From Leucobacter soli (GTDB lineage Bacteria > Actinomycetota > Actinomycetes > Actinomycetales > Microbacteriaceae): 64,000 nt of DNA. The position numbers were made by a program, and so were the translations under genes. The stretch spans positions 1 to 64,000 of the forward strand of contig NZ_CAJVAP010000006.1 of assembly GCF_910593785.1 (NCBI RefSeq). The letters run 5' to 3'. The notes beneath the pieces are model-generated. The model was given only the letters and a program-made list of their open reading frames with translations. It was not told the origin of the DNA and ran no database searches. Shown here piece after piece: positions 36,201-43,821 of the stretch (positions are counted from its first letter, which is position 1; each line of letters opens with the position of its first letter).

Positions 36201-37775
36201 AACACGCTCCTCGTCGATCCGTATCCGAACGTGAAGCTCGTGCTGAGCGGCCACCAGTCGGGCACCTTCGTATCCTCCCGCGTCAACGATCACGGGGTGC
36301 GCACCTACGGCATCCTGACCGATTACCAGACCCGGGCCTGGGGCGGGCACGGATACCTGAAGAACCTGAGCGTGGACGCCGAGAACGGGCTCATCTACGT
36401 CAACACCTACAGCCCCTGGCTGCAGCGGACGACATCGGAGGGCCGCTGGAGCCAGCCGATCCCGCTCACCGAGGCGGAGGGCTACCACGGCGAGAACTCC
36501 GAGAACTACGTGATCGAGCTCGATCTCGGCGGCAGCCAGACGCGCACCCTCGACACCGCACGGATCACCTTCGCCGCGGGCGCCCCGGAGGCGCTCGGGG
36601 AACCGATCGACCTCGTCGGCGACGAGCTCGGCTCGGTCGAGTTCTCCCCGGAGCTCGATGCGGACCAGGAGTGGTACGCGGTGCTCACCGACACTTCGGG
36701 GAACTCGACGGCGTCGAAGAGCAGCGTCATCCGGCGCGTGGCCTCGCACGCCATCGACTACGATCTCGCCGGCGGCACGCTGGGCGAGCAGTCGAACCCC
36801 GTCGTCTACTCCTCCGATGATGCGGCCATCGCTCTGGCGAACCCGACGCGCGCCGGCTACACCTTCCTCGGCTGGACCGGGACCGACCTCGCCTCGCGCA
36901 GCACCGAGGTGACGATCCCGGCAGGTTCCAGCGGGGATCGCAGCTACACCGCGCACTGGGAGCTGACCGAGTATGCGCTCGAGTACGATCTCGCCGGCGG
37001 GTACCTCAGCGGATCGAACCCGCGGAGCTACACCGCGGAGTCCGGCGCGCTGCAGCTGAAGGATCCGCGTCGCACCGGGTACGTCTTCGCCGGCTGGACC
37101 GGCGGCGGACTCGACGAGCCTGCGACTTCGGTCGAGATCCCAGCCGGTTCGACCGGAGACCGCGCGTACACGGCGACCTGGAGACCGGTCGGCTACGCCA
37201 TCACCTACCGTCTCGCGGGCGGCACGATCACTGCCGGGGCGAACCCGGCGAGCTACACGCGGGCCTCCGACGCCTTCACGCTGAAGAACCCGACCCGCCT
37301 CGGCTACTCCTTCGCCGGGTGGACGGGCACCGGACTCGACCGGGCCGACACGAACGTGACGGTCGATGCCGGCACGAAGGGCGCGCTGACCTTCACCGCC
37401 ACCTGGAAGGCGCTGCCGAAGGCGAAGGCGAGCGTCTCCCTGAAGGTCGCCCCGAAAGCGAAGGGCAAGAAGAACGCGACGCATGCGACCGTCACGGTCT
37501 CGACCGTACGCGGCTACGCGAAGGCCGGCGGCAAGGTGAAGCTCACCGCCACCGGCAAGGTCGTGAAGCGGGTGAAGGGCGTGAAGCGGGTGAAGGGCGT
37601 GAAGCGCACGGTGACGGTCACCCGGAGCCGCACCGCGACCGTGAAGAACGGCACCGTGAAGATGAAGCTGCCGAGCGGTCTCGCGAAGGGCGCCTGGAAG
37701 GTGAAGGCGAGCTTCGCGGGCGACGGCCAGCACCGCCCGGGCGATTCGAAGACGGTGAAACTCACGCGGAAGTGA
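30261..37775 (+). CDS. Giant secreted protein with two metallophosphoesterase domains
   Basis: A 2504-residue exported protein. Signal peptide 1-30 (PASAA). Beta-helix/GLUG blocks lie at about 40-380 and 395-655. A purple-acid-phosphatase-like FN3 domain (664-759) precedes phosphoesterase 1 (764-1075), with ITDTQ, HGGDVV, SGNHD and LQGHDH. A DUF2341-like domain (1170-1257), a LamG-like domain (1267-1504) and an Ig-like domain follow. Phosphoesterase 2 (1790-2070) has VGDTQ, QAGDWV, WGNHD, STHHH and SGHQSG. Three Listeria-Bacteroides repeats (2164-2384) and a lysine-rich tail end the chain. The metal ligands of both catalytic domains appear largely intact. Substrate is unknown; extracellular phosphate release is plausible. 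It is probably co-transcribed with the preceding gene. Confidence 0.88.
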   Translation: MQFSLKTLALGVVVGLVGSLVATVGPASAATVADLPGTGTAADPVRIDSAEDLDAASEAVNGQFSTYGSLHYRLDADIDYRGRTFTPFGNFAGTFDGNGHAISNLHLSAVDTRVAFFVATTGATVKNLTLRAAEVTHTSELETPGRLYGAILVETANNSVIEGNSLLDSSFTALSEATNSYAAGLVRGATGNTRIRNNYLDGVTVNAPTKYVGGIAFAASGTASITNNLVRDTRITQGAQGNQGQAAFIVTNCTAAGVTISGNAVHSGWIYQNASANNYFYGWVTAQGTTCAAQNNLVNANNNRNFDAEGHTEQAVRTRGLGSYDLAWDSDADLTTVEGRTWTRGIDGSPASRAQLETRATYEGIGWSFAASGGWRWETKMKHPVPSGAKIPPFKQAGVPGAGTAASPYQLDSVDDLEAMQGAIAGDAAYGAAHYRLTGDIDFAGTEFAGFDAFSGVLNGNGHAITDMVLAPSAASDDLALIRELTGTVKGLSLVRVGLAPAAGTERIAAVAVRAAGTPAKSAVVSGVQLRDSELRAPDAELGAGLVAEAAGHAAIHDNDIEVEITAHGLAAGVAGRVLDQAVVKHNLIRQALQAATTAAVVGEESGDDTEVIGNVVVGDDSDGLDEHLKSTYAGLRWDFIDAWMWDLVTQLPRVKYVAPEEMPNRITATFHGDPGTRRAFTWYQDIAMVEPGAILSTDPSFPEDATLTVEAEASTSNEGEAFYRVVVTGLTPGLTYYYRVGDTFTGKWSDTGTFETADGEDDFSFITITDTQARGGASEAVVSANTIAEALRTAPDAEFIVHGGDVVQTSEEENDWIELFGYAQESLLATTIAPVSGNHDAGTDEFTQHFALRAVNGQDTTTGVYYSYDYNDAHFVMLNTNEGRDGHNATDMSDQDYEPISDAQLAWIEEDVEQARARGAKWIILTTHKGPYTAGAHAADPDILSLRDRLVPLIDELDVDLVLQGHDHYWTRTEELASDPDSPVRAKRLKSDVITEVIGGIKIDYKVDQRGTVFVTPGTAGSKHYGQMQGIAEGDAPFGNEEYLDLFDRLGGGVRFSSNSYESFLEVLVTDGRLTVNRHEVGSNDKASFAEGFGIDRGITPVDEQLAALPKAAGIKLTDEPAVAAARAAVRTLTKAQRAHLAHLDRLEAAEAALGELHGTASSDGSDVAWADPEATERQPLTVTNDQRRDLADVPVRLQIAHTPEVPADTFALATSRSVPVPFEIETWAPGGTSVVWAKLDELPKRSSQVVWAYFGGRGATTNDPRDVWSRQFALVEHFANSASSGDVLVDATGRAAGTLVGADLESASGSAAGLTGGGTARFDGSRLQYGGNIGKNTREFTLSVVLSMTPEDVAGLTGGMGTLVARKAAGEDDPALQLGIRKADGLVQTLTPFGSATSSLAKDGEPHLVTMTFDGLTYAVYLDGVEVHSAMGEGRQFPNLPGVPLTIGDLEVDPEDPNRLVAPFRGTVDEVWIATDEFIPELDAFRADNYFGDAVSSGKREKRAEDELVLALGRPGNGAAVEAGEVEVFGSVSKRAELAATIDGETVFSQRVDAGTFTVQVPVMKTGAEIEVVFTATSTAEGGPVSEPVTLTLDVTDTIAPAVPITSAEKPANAPLELQVTPRTELPERVRAQFYANESVALGAGNVVVRTGSTEDRVPDALTPTSGTVTTETSPTTVGEDRNPYQIYRIALTEEQAAENEWHFSWRGTADARTVSAWVWNTETAKWALKEANADPEGRTVNLDVRATDADRAVDGSRTLTVLIWRGLTEEPWAQGSDFDGRVPSADDYDWSFNHVGDTQLYTEATPWTMTEQFEYIRDSAEARKTAMVIQAGDWVNREEYEDEWQWKSAEPSAKILEQAGLPFAISWGNHDYNERYNGRQLLPKYFPMERFAGSLEGSPWTFGGSNDIDNYYYTGEIANAKILWLQLGYWSAERDDHPGIAWAKSVIEAHPEYTVILSTHHHLWARDVEAPYSNPRVNTLLVDPYPNVKLVLSGHQSGTFVSSRVNDHGVRTYGILTDYQTRAWGGHGYLKNLSVDAENGLIYVNTYSPWLQRTTSEGRWSQPIPLTEAEGYHGENSENYVIELDLGGSQTRTLDTARITFAAGAPEALGEPIDLVGDELGSVEFSPELDADQEWYAVLTDTSGNSTASKSSVIRRVASHAIDYDLAGGTLGEQSNPVVYSSDDAAIALANPTRAGYTFLGWTGTDLASRSTEVTIPAGSSGDRSYTAHWELTEYALEYDLAGGYLSGSNPRSYTAESGALQLKDPRRTGYVFAGWTGGGLDEPATSVEIPAGSTGDRAYTATWRPVGYAITYRLAGGTITAGANPASYTRASDAFTLKNPTRLGYSFAGWTGTGLDRADTNVTVDAGTKGALTFTATWKALPKAKASVSLKVAPKAKGKKNATHATVTVSTVRGYAKAGGKVKLTATGKVVKRVKGVKRVKGVKRTVTVTRSRTATVKNGTVKMKLPSGLAKGAWKVKASFAGDGQHRPGDSKTVKLTRK

Positions 37776-37800
37776 CCGCGTCGCACCGAGTGGAAGGATT

Positions 37801-37837
37801 CCGGCCGCGCGTACCGCCCCGACGGGCGCGCGGCCGG
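37801..37837 (+). terminator. Strong hairpin after giant phosphoesterase gene
   Basis: CCGGCCGCGCG (37801-37811) and CGCGCGGCCGG (37827-37837) pair perfectly over 11 bp with a 15-base loop, 26 bases after the stop. No T-run follows; G/C-rich actinobacteria often use such hairpins. Confidence 0.55.
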
Positions 37838-38195
37838 ATTCCCGTGAATTCCTTCCGCGGAGAATATCCGTGCCCACATCGGGCGTCCCGCGGTATAGGC
37901 TGTCAGCAGGGTGTATGAGGAATCGACACCGACTCGTTCTCGCCCCGCCGTCCTCGACGGCTGTTTCACCGCACATCTCGCTTCTGCTTTCATCGGCGGT
38001 TTCGACCGGACCGGATCCTCTTCGTCATCTCTCTCGCACTACCGCTCTACGCCCCGCCGATCTTCCAGCGCTCGAAGACAGGCCGTCACATGGTCGTGAC
38101 GCCACTGGCTGCGTACGACACCTACTCCGCGTCGGCGCCGTCGCCGCGGTACCCCGGACCGCAGTCGCGGTCCAACGATCTAAGGAAATAACGCA
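37838..38195 (+). promoter_or_regulatory. Promoter and long 5' leader of the cold-shock gene
   Basis: About 360 bases without a credible gene. A -10-like TATAGG/TAGGCT (37894-37901) would start an untranslated leader of nearly 290 bases, the usual design of cold-shock mRNAs whose leader refolds with temperature. No good -35 box is seen, and no specific fold was verified. Confidence 0.4.
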
Positions 38196-38399
38196 ATGGC
38201 TACTGGTACCGTGAAGTGGTTCAACTCCGAGAAGGGCTTCGGCTTCATCGCCCCCGACGACGGATCCCGCGACCTCTTCGCCCACTACACCGCGATCATC
38301 GGAAGCGGACGTCGCGATCTCGAAGAGAATCAGCGCGTCGAGTTCGAGACCGAAGAGGGCCCCAAGGGTCCGCAGGCGGCTGCGATTCGCGCCATCTGA
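38196..38399 (+). CDS. cspA: Cold-shock protein (CspA family)
   Basis: A 67-residue single-stranded nucleic-acid-binding protein of the CspA family. RNP1 is KGFGFIAP and RNP2 is DLFAHYTAI (the usual VFVHxSAI is changed to LFAHYTAI). It destabilises mRNA structures in the cold or during growth. TAAGGAA lies upstream of the ATG at normal spacing. The gene is monocistronic with a long leader. Confidence 0.93.
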   Translation: MATGTVKWFNSEKGFGFIAPDDGSRDLFAHYTAIIGSGRRDLEENQRVEFETEEGPKGPQAAAIRAI

Positions 38400-38538
38400 C
38401 GCTTCGGCCCGCTCGACGGGCCGGGTGAGCTTCCACGAGGGGCGGGTCGCATGCGCGGCCCGTCCCTCGTGCTGTTCCCGGAGTTCCGGAGCCCCGGCGT
38501 CCATCCCGCGCCGACCGGGCGAGGAGTACGATCGACCC

Positions 38539-38880
38539 ATGACGACGGAGTGGCGAGAGGCCCGGGTGGCCGAGATACGATCCGCGATCGCGCAGGCGGA
38601 GGAGGGGATCGTCGAGGAGATCAAGTGGCGGAAGCCGTCGAACCCCGGCGGTGTGCCCACCTTCTCGCTCGACGGGCTGATCTGCACGGTCGAGACCTAC
38701 AAGGACAAGGTGAAGGTGACTTTTGCGCGCGGCGCGTCGCTGCCGGATCCCTCCGGCCTGTTCAACGCGAGCCTCGACGCCGGCACCCGGCGGGCGATCG
38801 ACCTGCGCGAGGGCGAACCGCTCGACGCGGATGCGCTCGCCGAGCTCGTCCGCGCAGCGGTGGACTTCAACCGTTCCTGA
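38539..38880 (+). CDS. DUF1801-family protein
   Basis: A 113-residue protein. EEIKWRKPSNPGGVPTFSLDGLICTVETYKDKVKVTFARGA matches the DUF1801 family pattern, a small mixed alpha/beta fold related to YdhG. The function is unknown. The ATG at 38539 follows GAGGAG about 13 bases upstream. The C-terminus is conserved in style (LREGEPLDADALAELVRAAVDFN). Confidence 0.75.
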   Translation: MTTEWREARVAEIRSAIAQAEEGIVEEIKWRKPSNPGGVPTFSLDGLICTVETYKDKVKVTFARGASLPDPSGLFNASLDAGTRRAIDLREGEPLDADALAELVRAAVDFNRS

Positions 38881-38963
38881 GGATCCCGAGCCTCGTCGGG
38901 TTCGAACCGGCGGATGCGTGGAGGAGCGAGGTTCGCGCGGGGTCCGCATTTCCGGCTGATGCT

Positions 38964-39027
38964 GCAGTTCGGGCTGATGGGATCCGGCGGAATCGTCCTC
39001 CCGAACTGCGATCTCAGCCCGAACTGC
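38964..39027. terminator. 14-bp perfect inverted repeat between convergent genes
   Basis: GCAGTTCGGGCTGA (38964-38977) pairs with TCAGCCCGAACTGC (39014-39027) across 36 bases. Part of the unit (CCGAACTGCGATC) is also found in the spacer. It lies in the 242-base gap between convergent genes, where a bidirectional terminator or a REP-like palindrome is expected. Confidence 0.5.
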
Positions 39028-39122
39028 GAGCTCGGCCCTGACTTCGGGCGCGAGGCGCCCGCGCCGCCGTGCTCTGCCGGGCGCCGCAGCGCTCCGCTCG
39101 ACCGGGTGCCGCCGCGCCCTGC

Positions 39123-40073
39123 TCAGCCCTCGGCGCGCCCGCCCATGCGCGAGCGATGCCGCAGCCGTGCGATAACCCCGAGCAGCAGGACGACGATCGC
39201 GCCCCAGACCAGCCCGAAGGCGGCGGAGAGGCCGTTCTCGACGATCCAGGTCACCACCGGCTGGGTCCCGGCGGCGGCCGTCGCCGCGTGCACGAGGTCG
39301 TACGGCGCGTGCACGCCCACCTCGGCGAGATTCACCACGAGGATGTGGCCGCCGACCCACAGCATGGCGACCACGCCGACCACGGTCAGCGCGCGGAACA
39401 CCCACGGCATCGCCCGCACCAGCCAGGTGCCGACGACCTTCAGCCAACGGGGGCGGCGTCGGCGCAGCCAGAGGCCGACGTCGTCCATCTTCACGAGCAC
39501 CGCCACGGAGCCGTAGACGAGCACCGTCATCAGGATCGCCACCGCGATGAGGATGGCCAGCCGCATGACCCAGGAGTCGGCGTCGATGTTGCTCAGCGAG
39601 ATCAGCATGATCTCCACCGAGAGGACGAGATCGGTGCGCACCGCGCTGGCGACGATCTGCTTCTCGTCGGTCTCGGTGCGCTCGACGACCTCCTCGACCG
39701 TCGTCTCGTGGCCGCGCCGCGCGTGGATCCAGTGCCAGACCTTCTCGGCGCCCTCGTATGCGAGATAGGTGCCGCCGACGAGCAGCAGCCAGGGGAACAC
39801 CCACGGCGCCCACAGGCTGAGCAGCATGATCGCGACGATGATCAGCGACTTGTTGATGAGCGAGCCGCGCGTGATGCGGCGCACGACCGGAAGCTCACGA
39901 TTCGGGCTGATGCCCTGCACGTACTGCGGCGTCACGGCGGCGTCGTCGATCACCACCCCGGCGGACTTGGCCGAGGCCTTCGCAGCGCCGGCGACGACGT
40001 CGTCGATCGATGCCGCCGCGGCCTTGGCGAGCACGGCGATGTCGTCGAGCAGGGCGAAGAAGCTCGCGGCCAT
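39123..40073 (-). CDS. DUF808-family membrane protein
   Basis: A 316-residue inner-membrane protein of the DUF808 (YedI-like) family. SFFALLDDIAVLAKAAAASIDDV and AGVVIDDAAVTPQYVQGISPNRELPVV are the conserved N-terminal blocks, followed by about six to eight hydrophobic segments (from residue 75 on). The function is not known. I chose the ATG at 40073 because GAGGAG lies just upstream; an extension to 40118 would add an arginine-rich stretch not typical of the family. It converges with the DUF1801 gene. Confidence 0.85.
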   Translation of the reverse strand: MAASFFALLDDIAVLAKAAAASIDDVVAGAAKASAKSAGVVIDDAAVTPQYVQGISPNRELPVVRRITRGSLINKSLIIVAIMLLSLWAPWVFPWLLLVGGTYLAYEGAEKVWHWIHARRGHETTVEEVVERTETDEKQIVASAVRTDLVLSVEIMLISLSNIDADSWVMRLAILIAVAILMTVLVYGSVAVLVKMDDVGLWLRRRRPRWLKVVGTWLVRAMPWVFRALTVVGVVAMLWVGGHILVVNLAEVGVHAPYDLVHAATAAAGTQPVVTWIVENGLSAAFGLVWGAIVVLLLGVIARLRHRSRMGGRAEG

Positions 40074-40247
40074 CGGTGCTCCTCGTCGTCGGCGCCGCGT
40101 GCCGGCGGCGTGCGGCACGGGTCAGGAAGCAACTTTACCGGTGCACTCCCGCGGTTCGCCGTGCGCCACCTGCCCGTGCGGCACGCGCGCGGCGTTCGCC
40201 GCGAAGGTCGATACGACAATGTCGGAGGCCGGAGGTAGTGTCGCAGC

Positions 40248-41600
40248 ATGGCGAAGACCTCTCGGAGCACGACGGCGAAGACCCGCGGCGGCTATGCATG
40301 CGCAGAGTGCGGATGGCAGACCGTGAAGTGGGTCGGCCGCTGCGGCGAGTGCCAGCAGTGGGGCACGGTGGCCGAGGTCGCGTCGGGCGGTGCGACGCTC
40401 GGAAGGACGGTGCACGCGACGGCGCCGGCGGCCGGCAGGGAGGCCCGGCCGATCACCGAGCTCAGCGGCGACGTGGCCGCCCATCGGCCCACGGGCATCG
40501 GCGAGCTCGATCGCGTGCTCGGCGGCGGCATCGTGCCCGGGGCCGCGGTGCTCTTCTCCGGCGAGCCGGGCGTCGGCAAGTCCACGCTGCTGCTCGACGT
40601 GGCCGCGCGGATCGCGGCGCTCGGCGGGCGGGTGCTCTACGCGAGCGGCGAGGAGTCGACCGGGCAGATCCGCATGCGCGCCGAGAGGACCGGTGCGCTC
40701 CACGACACGCTGTTCCTCGCGAGCGAGAACGATCTCGGCACCGTGCTCGGCCACATCGATGCGGTCGAACCCGACCTGCTGATCGTGGACTCCGTGCAGA
40801 CCCTCGCCAGCGACCAGGTCGAGGGCGGCGCCGGGGGTCCTGCGCAGGTGCGCGAGGTGGCGAGCGCGCTGATCCGCGTCGCGAAGGATCGGGGCCTGCC
40901 CGTGGTGCTGGTGGGGCACGTGACGAAGGACGGGTCGGTGGCGGGTCCGCGGCTGCTCGAGCACCTGGTCGACGTGGTCTGCCATTTCGAGGGGGACCGG
41001 CAGACCGCGCTGCGGTTCCTCCGCTCGCTGAAGAACCGCTTCGGGCCGACCGATGAGATCGGGTGCTTCGAGATGACCGGAGAGGGCATCGCCGAGGTGC
41101 CGGATCCGTCGGGGCTCTTCCTGAGTCGAGCCGCCGAGCCGGTCAGCGGCACCTGCACCACGGTCGCGATGGAGGGCCGCCGCGCGCTGCCGGTCGAGGT
41201 GCAGGCGCTCGTCGCCTCGAGCGCCACGCCGAACCCCCGCCGGGTGACGAGCGGGGTGGACTCGGCCCGCGTCGCGATGATCCTGGCCGTGCTGGAGCGA
41301 CGCGCGGGGGCGCGCCTCCACGACAAGGACGTGTACGTGTCGACGGTCGGCGGGGTGCGCCTCGTCGAACCGGCGGCGGACCTCGCGATCGCGCTGGCCG
41401 TGCTCTCGGCGATCTCGGATCGGCCGCTGCCGCACGACCTCGCCGCGGTCGGCGAGCTGAGTCTGGCCGGCGAGATCCGCCCGGTGGTCGGCGGATCGCA
41501 ACGGGCCGGCGAAGCGCAACGGCTGGGCTACCGCACGCTGATCGATGCCGAGGCCGGCAGCCTGCACCGGGCGAACGAGCTCGCGCTGGGGCAGCGGTGA
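40248..41600 (+). CDS. radA: DNA repair protein RadA
   Basis: A 450-residue RecA-like branch-migration helicase used in recombinational repair. An N-terminal zinc finger (CAECGW...CGECQQW) is followed by Walker A GEPGVGKST (about residues 105-113), Walker B DLLIVDSVQT, the RadA-specific KNRFGPTDEIGCFEM motif, and a C-terminal Lon-protease-like domain that ends in the lysine-poor LGQR tail. The ATG at 40248 has GGAGG/GGAGGTAG upstream. It is divergent from DUF808 and followed by mqo after 67 bases. Confidence 0.95.
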   Translation: MAKTSRSTTAKTRGGYACAECGWQTVKWVGRCGECQQWGTVAEVASGGATLGRTVHATAPAAGREARPITELSGDVAAHRPTGIGELDRVLGGGIVPGAAVLFSGEPGVGKSTLLLDVAARIAALGGRVLYASGEESTGQIRMRAERTGALHDTLFLASENDLGTVLGHIDAVEPDLLIVDSVQTLASDQVEGGAGGPAQVREVASALIRVAKDRGLPVVLVGHVTKDGSVAGPRLLEHLVDVVCHFEGDRQTALRFLRSLKNRFGPTDEIGCFEMTGEGIAEVPDPSGLFLSRAAEPVSGTCTTVAMEGRRALPVEVQALVASSATPNPRRVTSGVDSARVAMILAVLERRAGARLHDKDVYVSTVGGVRLVEPAADLAIALAVLSAISDRPLPHDLAAVGELSLAGEIRPVVGGSQRAGEAQRLGYRTLIDAEAGSLHRANELALGQR

Positions 41601-41653
41601 GCGAGGGGCGGGGTGCGCACCCCGGTGTGGAGGATCACGCGCGAAGCCGGGGC

Positions 41654-41659
41654 TAGAAT
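41654..41659 (+). promoter_or_regulatory. -10 box of mqo, probably leaderless
   Basis: TAGAAT ends 8 bases before the GTG start of mqo, so transcription would begin at or next to the start codon. No good -35 box is obvious. Confidence 0.45.
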
Positions 41660-41667
41660 GAGGGTTT

Positions 41668-43161
41668 GTGAGTAACAACACGGTAGACGTCGCACTCATC
41701 GGCGGCGGCATCATGAGCGCCACCCTCGGAACGCTCCTCAAGCAGGTTCAGCCCGACTGGTCGATCGAGATCATCGAATCCCGCGGCCAGGTCGCGACCG
41801 AGTCGAGCAACGCCTGGAACAACGCGGGCACCGGCCATGCCGCGCTCTGCGAGCTCAACTACATGCCCGAGGGCGCCGACGGCAGCCTCAGCGCGGACAA
41901 GGCGATCGCCATCAACGAGCAGTTCCAGCTGTCCCGCCAGTGGTGGGCGGCGCTCGTGCGCGAGGGCGTGCTGGGCGATCCTGCAGGCTTCATCAACCCG
42001 ACTCCGCACATGACGTTCGTGCGGGGCGAGCAGAACATCGACTACCTGCGCCGCCGCTACGAGCTGCTCAAGGATCAGCCGCTGTTCGCCGACATGGAGT
42101 TCAGCGACGACCCGCAGCAGATCGCCGAGTGGGCGCCGCTGCTCATCGAGCGCCGCTCGAAGGGAGAGTCGTTCGCCGCGACCCGCGCAGTGAGCGGCAC
42201 CGACGTCGACTTCGGCGCGATCACCCGTCGACTGATCGGCAACCTGGTCGCCCAGGGCGCCGGCCTGCGCCTCGGACAGCGGGCCACGAACCTGACACGT
42301 CGAGCCGACGGCGACTGGGACATCGACCTGAGCGCCGGCCTCGGCTATGGCAAGACCCGGATCAGCGCGCGCTTCGTCTTCGTCGGCGCCGGTGGCGGCG
42401 CGCTCGACCTCCTGCAGGCCTCCGGCATCCCCGAGATCAAGGGCTACGGCGGATTCCCGATCAGCGGCAAGTTCTTGCGCTGCGACAACCCCGAGGTGGT
42501 GGAGCTCCACCGCGCCAAGGTCTACGGCAAGGCGGCCGTCGGCGCACCCCCGATGTCGGTCCCGCACCTCGACACCCGCATCGTCGACGGCAAGGCGAGC
42601 CTGCTCTTCGGGCCCTACGCCGGCTTCAGCCCCAACTTCCTCAAGCACGGCTCCTGGTGGGATCTTCCGGGCTCGATCCGTACGCACAACCTGAGCCCGA
42701 TGGTCAAGGTCGGCCTCAGCGAATTCTCGCTCGAGAAGTACCTGCTCGGAGAAGTGTTCGCGAGCCGCGAGAAGCAGTTCGCGGCCCTCCGGGAGTACAT
42801 GCCCTCCGCGCGCGCGGAGGACTGGCGGATGATCACCGCCGGGCAGCGCGTGCAGGTGATGAAGAAGGATCCGCAGAAGGGCGGCGTCCTCCAGTTCGGC
42901 ACCGAGGTCATCACCAGTGCGGACGGCTCGATCTCGGGCCTCCTCGGCGCATCCCCGGGTGCATCGACCGCCGTCCACGCGATGCTCGACATCATGGAGA
43001 AGTGTTTCCCCGACGAGTTCGCGCAGCGCTGGAAGGACGAGATCGTCACGCGGATCCCCGCCTACGGCGTCGGCCTCAACGGCGACGCCGAGGCGGCGGC
43101 CGCCTCGCTGGCCGACACCGCTGAGGCGCTCGGCCTCACCGGCGCCGCCGTCCCGGCCTGA
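41668..43161 (+). CDS. mqo: Malate:quinone oxidoreductase
   Basis: A 497-residue FAD-dependent, membrane-associated enzyme that oxidises malate to oxaloacetate and passes electrons to quinone, serving the TCA cycle. Recognised by ALIGGGIMSATLG (flavin site near residues 8-20), ESSNAWNNAGTGHAALCELNY, and TPHMTFVRGEQN. It reaches the C-terminus without interruption. GTG start; the promoter appears to leave no leader. Confidence 0.95.
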   Translation: MSNNTVDVALIGGGIMSATLGTLLKQVQPDWSIEIIESRGQVATESSNAWNNAGTGHAALCELNYMPEGADGSLSADKAIAINEQFQLSRQWWAALVREGVLGDPAGFINPTPHMTFVRGEQNIDYLRRRYELLKDQPLFADMEFSDDPQQIAEWAPLLIERRSKGESFAATRAVSGTDVDFGAITRRLIGNLVAQGAGLRLGQRATNLTRRADGDWDIDLSAGLGYGKTRISARFVFVGAGGGALDLLQASGIPEIKGYGGFPISGKFLRCDNPEVVELHRAKVYGKAAVGAPPMSVPHLDTRIVDGKASLLFGPYAGFSPNFLKHGSWWDLPGSIRTHNLSPMVKVGLSEFSLEKYLLGEVFASREKQFAALREYMPSARAEDWRMITAGQRVQVMKKDPQKGGVLQFGTEVITSADGSISGLLGASPGASTAVHAMLDIMEKCFPDEFAQRWKDEIVTRIPAYGVGLNGDAEAAAASLADTAEALGLTGAAVPA

Positions 43162-43171
43162 CCCCGGCGAC

Positions 43172-43669
43172 GTGGGCCGACGAGCGCTCCGGCGACCGTC
43201 GGCGACCGCACGGCCGCTCGCACCGCCGTCGGTGGGGCCGACGGCGCGGCCGTCCGCACTGGCGTCCATCCTCTCGGCGCTCGCGGCGCTCGCCCTCGTG
43301 CTCGGCGCGGTCGGATGCGCGGACGGTCCCGGCGGCGACGCGTCGGCTGCGACGGATGCGTTGACCTCGGAGGACCAGCGCGCGATCGCCGAGCTGACCG
43401 AGATCGCCCCCCGCGACACGGGCGTCGAAGCCCAGATCGCCGACCTGGTCGAGTCCGTCGAGTGCTGGCAGCCCTCCGCGAACCTGGTCGAAGAGCGCAC
43501 CTTCCGCGTGATCTGCAGAGTCCACTTCTTCGGAGCCGACGAGGTCCGCTACCGCGACGTGATCTGCATCGGCGAGCTGGACCGGACGCCCGTCGCCGAC
43601 CACTGCTACCCCTGGGCATACTACACCGACATGCCCAGCTTCGAGGATCGTCCCGCGTACACCGTGTGA
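43172..43669 (+). CDS. Hypothetical lipoprotein
   Basis: A 165-residue protein with a hydrophobic stretch and lipobox LGAVGC, so the mature part would be anchored outside the membrane after about residue 49. The mature domain contains three further cysteines (VECW, VICRV, VICIGE) and one near DHCYPW, which may form two disulfides. I do not recognise a family. GTG start 11 bases after the mqo stop; the long N-terminal region before the lipobox makes the start uncertain. Confidence 0.55.
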   Translation: MGRRALRRPSATARPLAPPSVGPTARPSALASILSALAALALVLGAVGCADGPGGDASAATDALTSEDQRAIAELTEIAPRDTGVEAQIADLVESVECWQPSANLVEERTFRVICRVHFFGADEVRYRDVICIGELDRTPVADHCYPWAYYTDMPSFEDRPAYTV

Positions 43670-43728
43670 TCGGATCCATGCGCGACCGTCGAATCGATGG
43701 ACCGCTTCCCGCGCCGATTCTCCGCTCC

Positions 43729-43755
43729 TTGGTCCACTCGAAAGATGTGGGCCAA
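43729..43755 (+). promoter_or_regulatory. 27-bp inverted repeat, operator candidate of the BMP importer
   Basis: TTGGTCCAC (43729-43737) and GTGGGCCAA (43747-43755) match at 8 of 9 positions around a 9-base centre, 67 bases upstream of the binding-protein start. The size and symmetry fit a dimeric repressor such as LacI or GntR type. The cognate regulator is not in the vicinity. Confidence 0.45.
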
Positions 43756-43821
43756 GATGAGTGCCATGCGGAGCCGCGCACCGTCATGCGGCGCGCGAGC
43801 GCGGGAACGAGAGGAATCGTC

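Noticed and set aside
26117-37775. Cell-wall-anchored adhesins of LPXTG type
   Set aside because: Neither protein ends in an LPXTG motif, hydrophobic stretch and basic tail; both end in lysine-rich Ig-like domains.
37801-37837. Hairpin as a riboswitch for the cold-shock gene
   Set aside because: Too close to the upstream stop codon and too simple; it is better explained as a terminator.
33900-37976. A 1358-codon open frame on the minus strand opposite the phosphoesterase gene
   Set aside because: It mirrors the codon pattern of the plus-strand gene, has no ribosome site, and its translation is rich in Arg, Val and Gly without any recognisable motif. It is a typical G/C-rich shadow.
37911-38099. 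Small frame in the cold-shock leader
   Set aside because: Low-complexity Ser/Arg composition with no ribosome site; more likely part of the untranslated leader.
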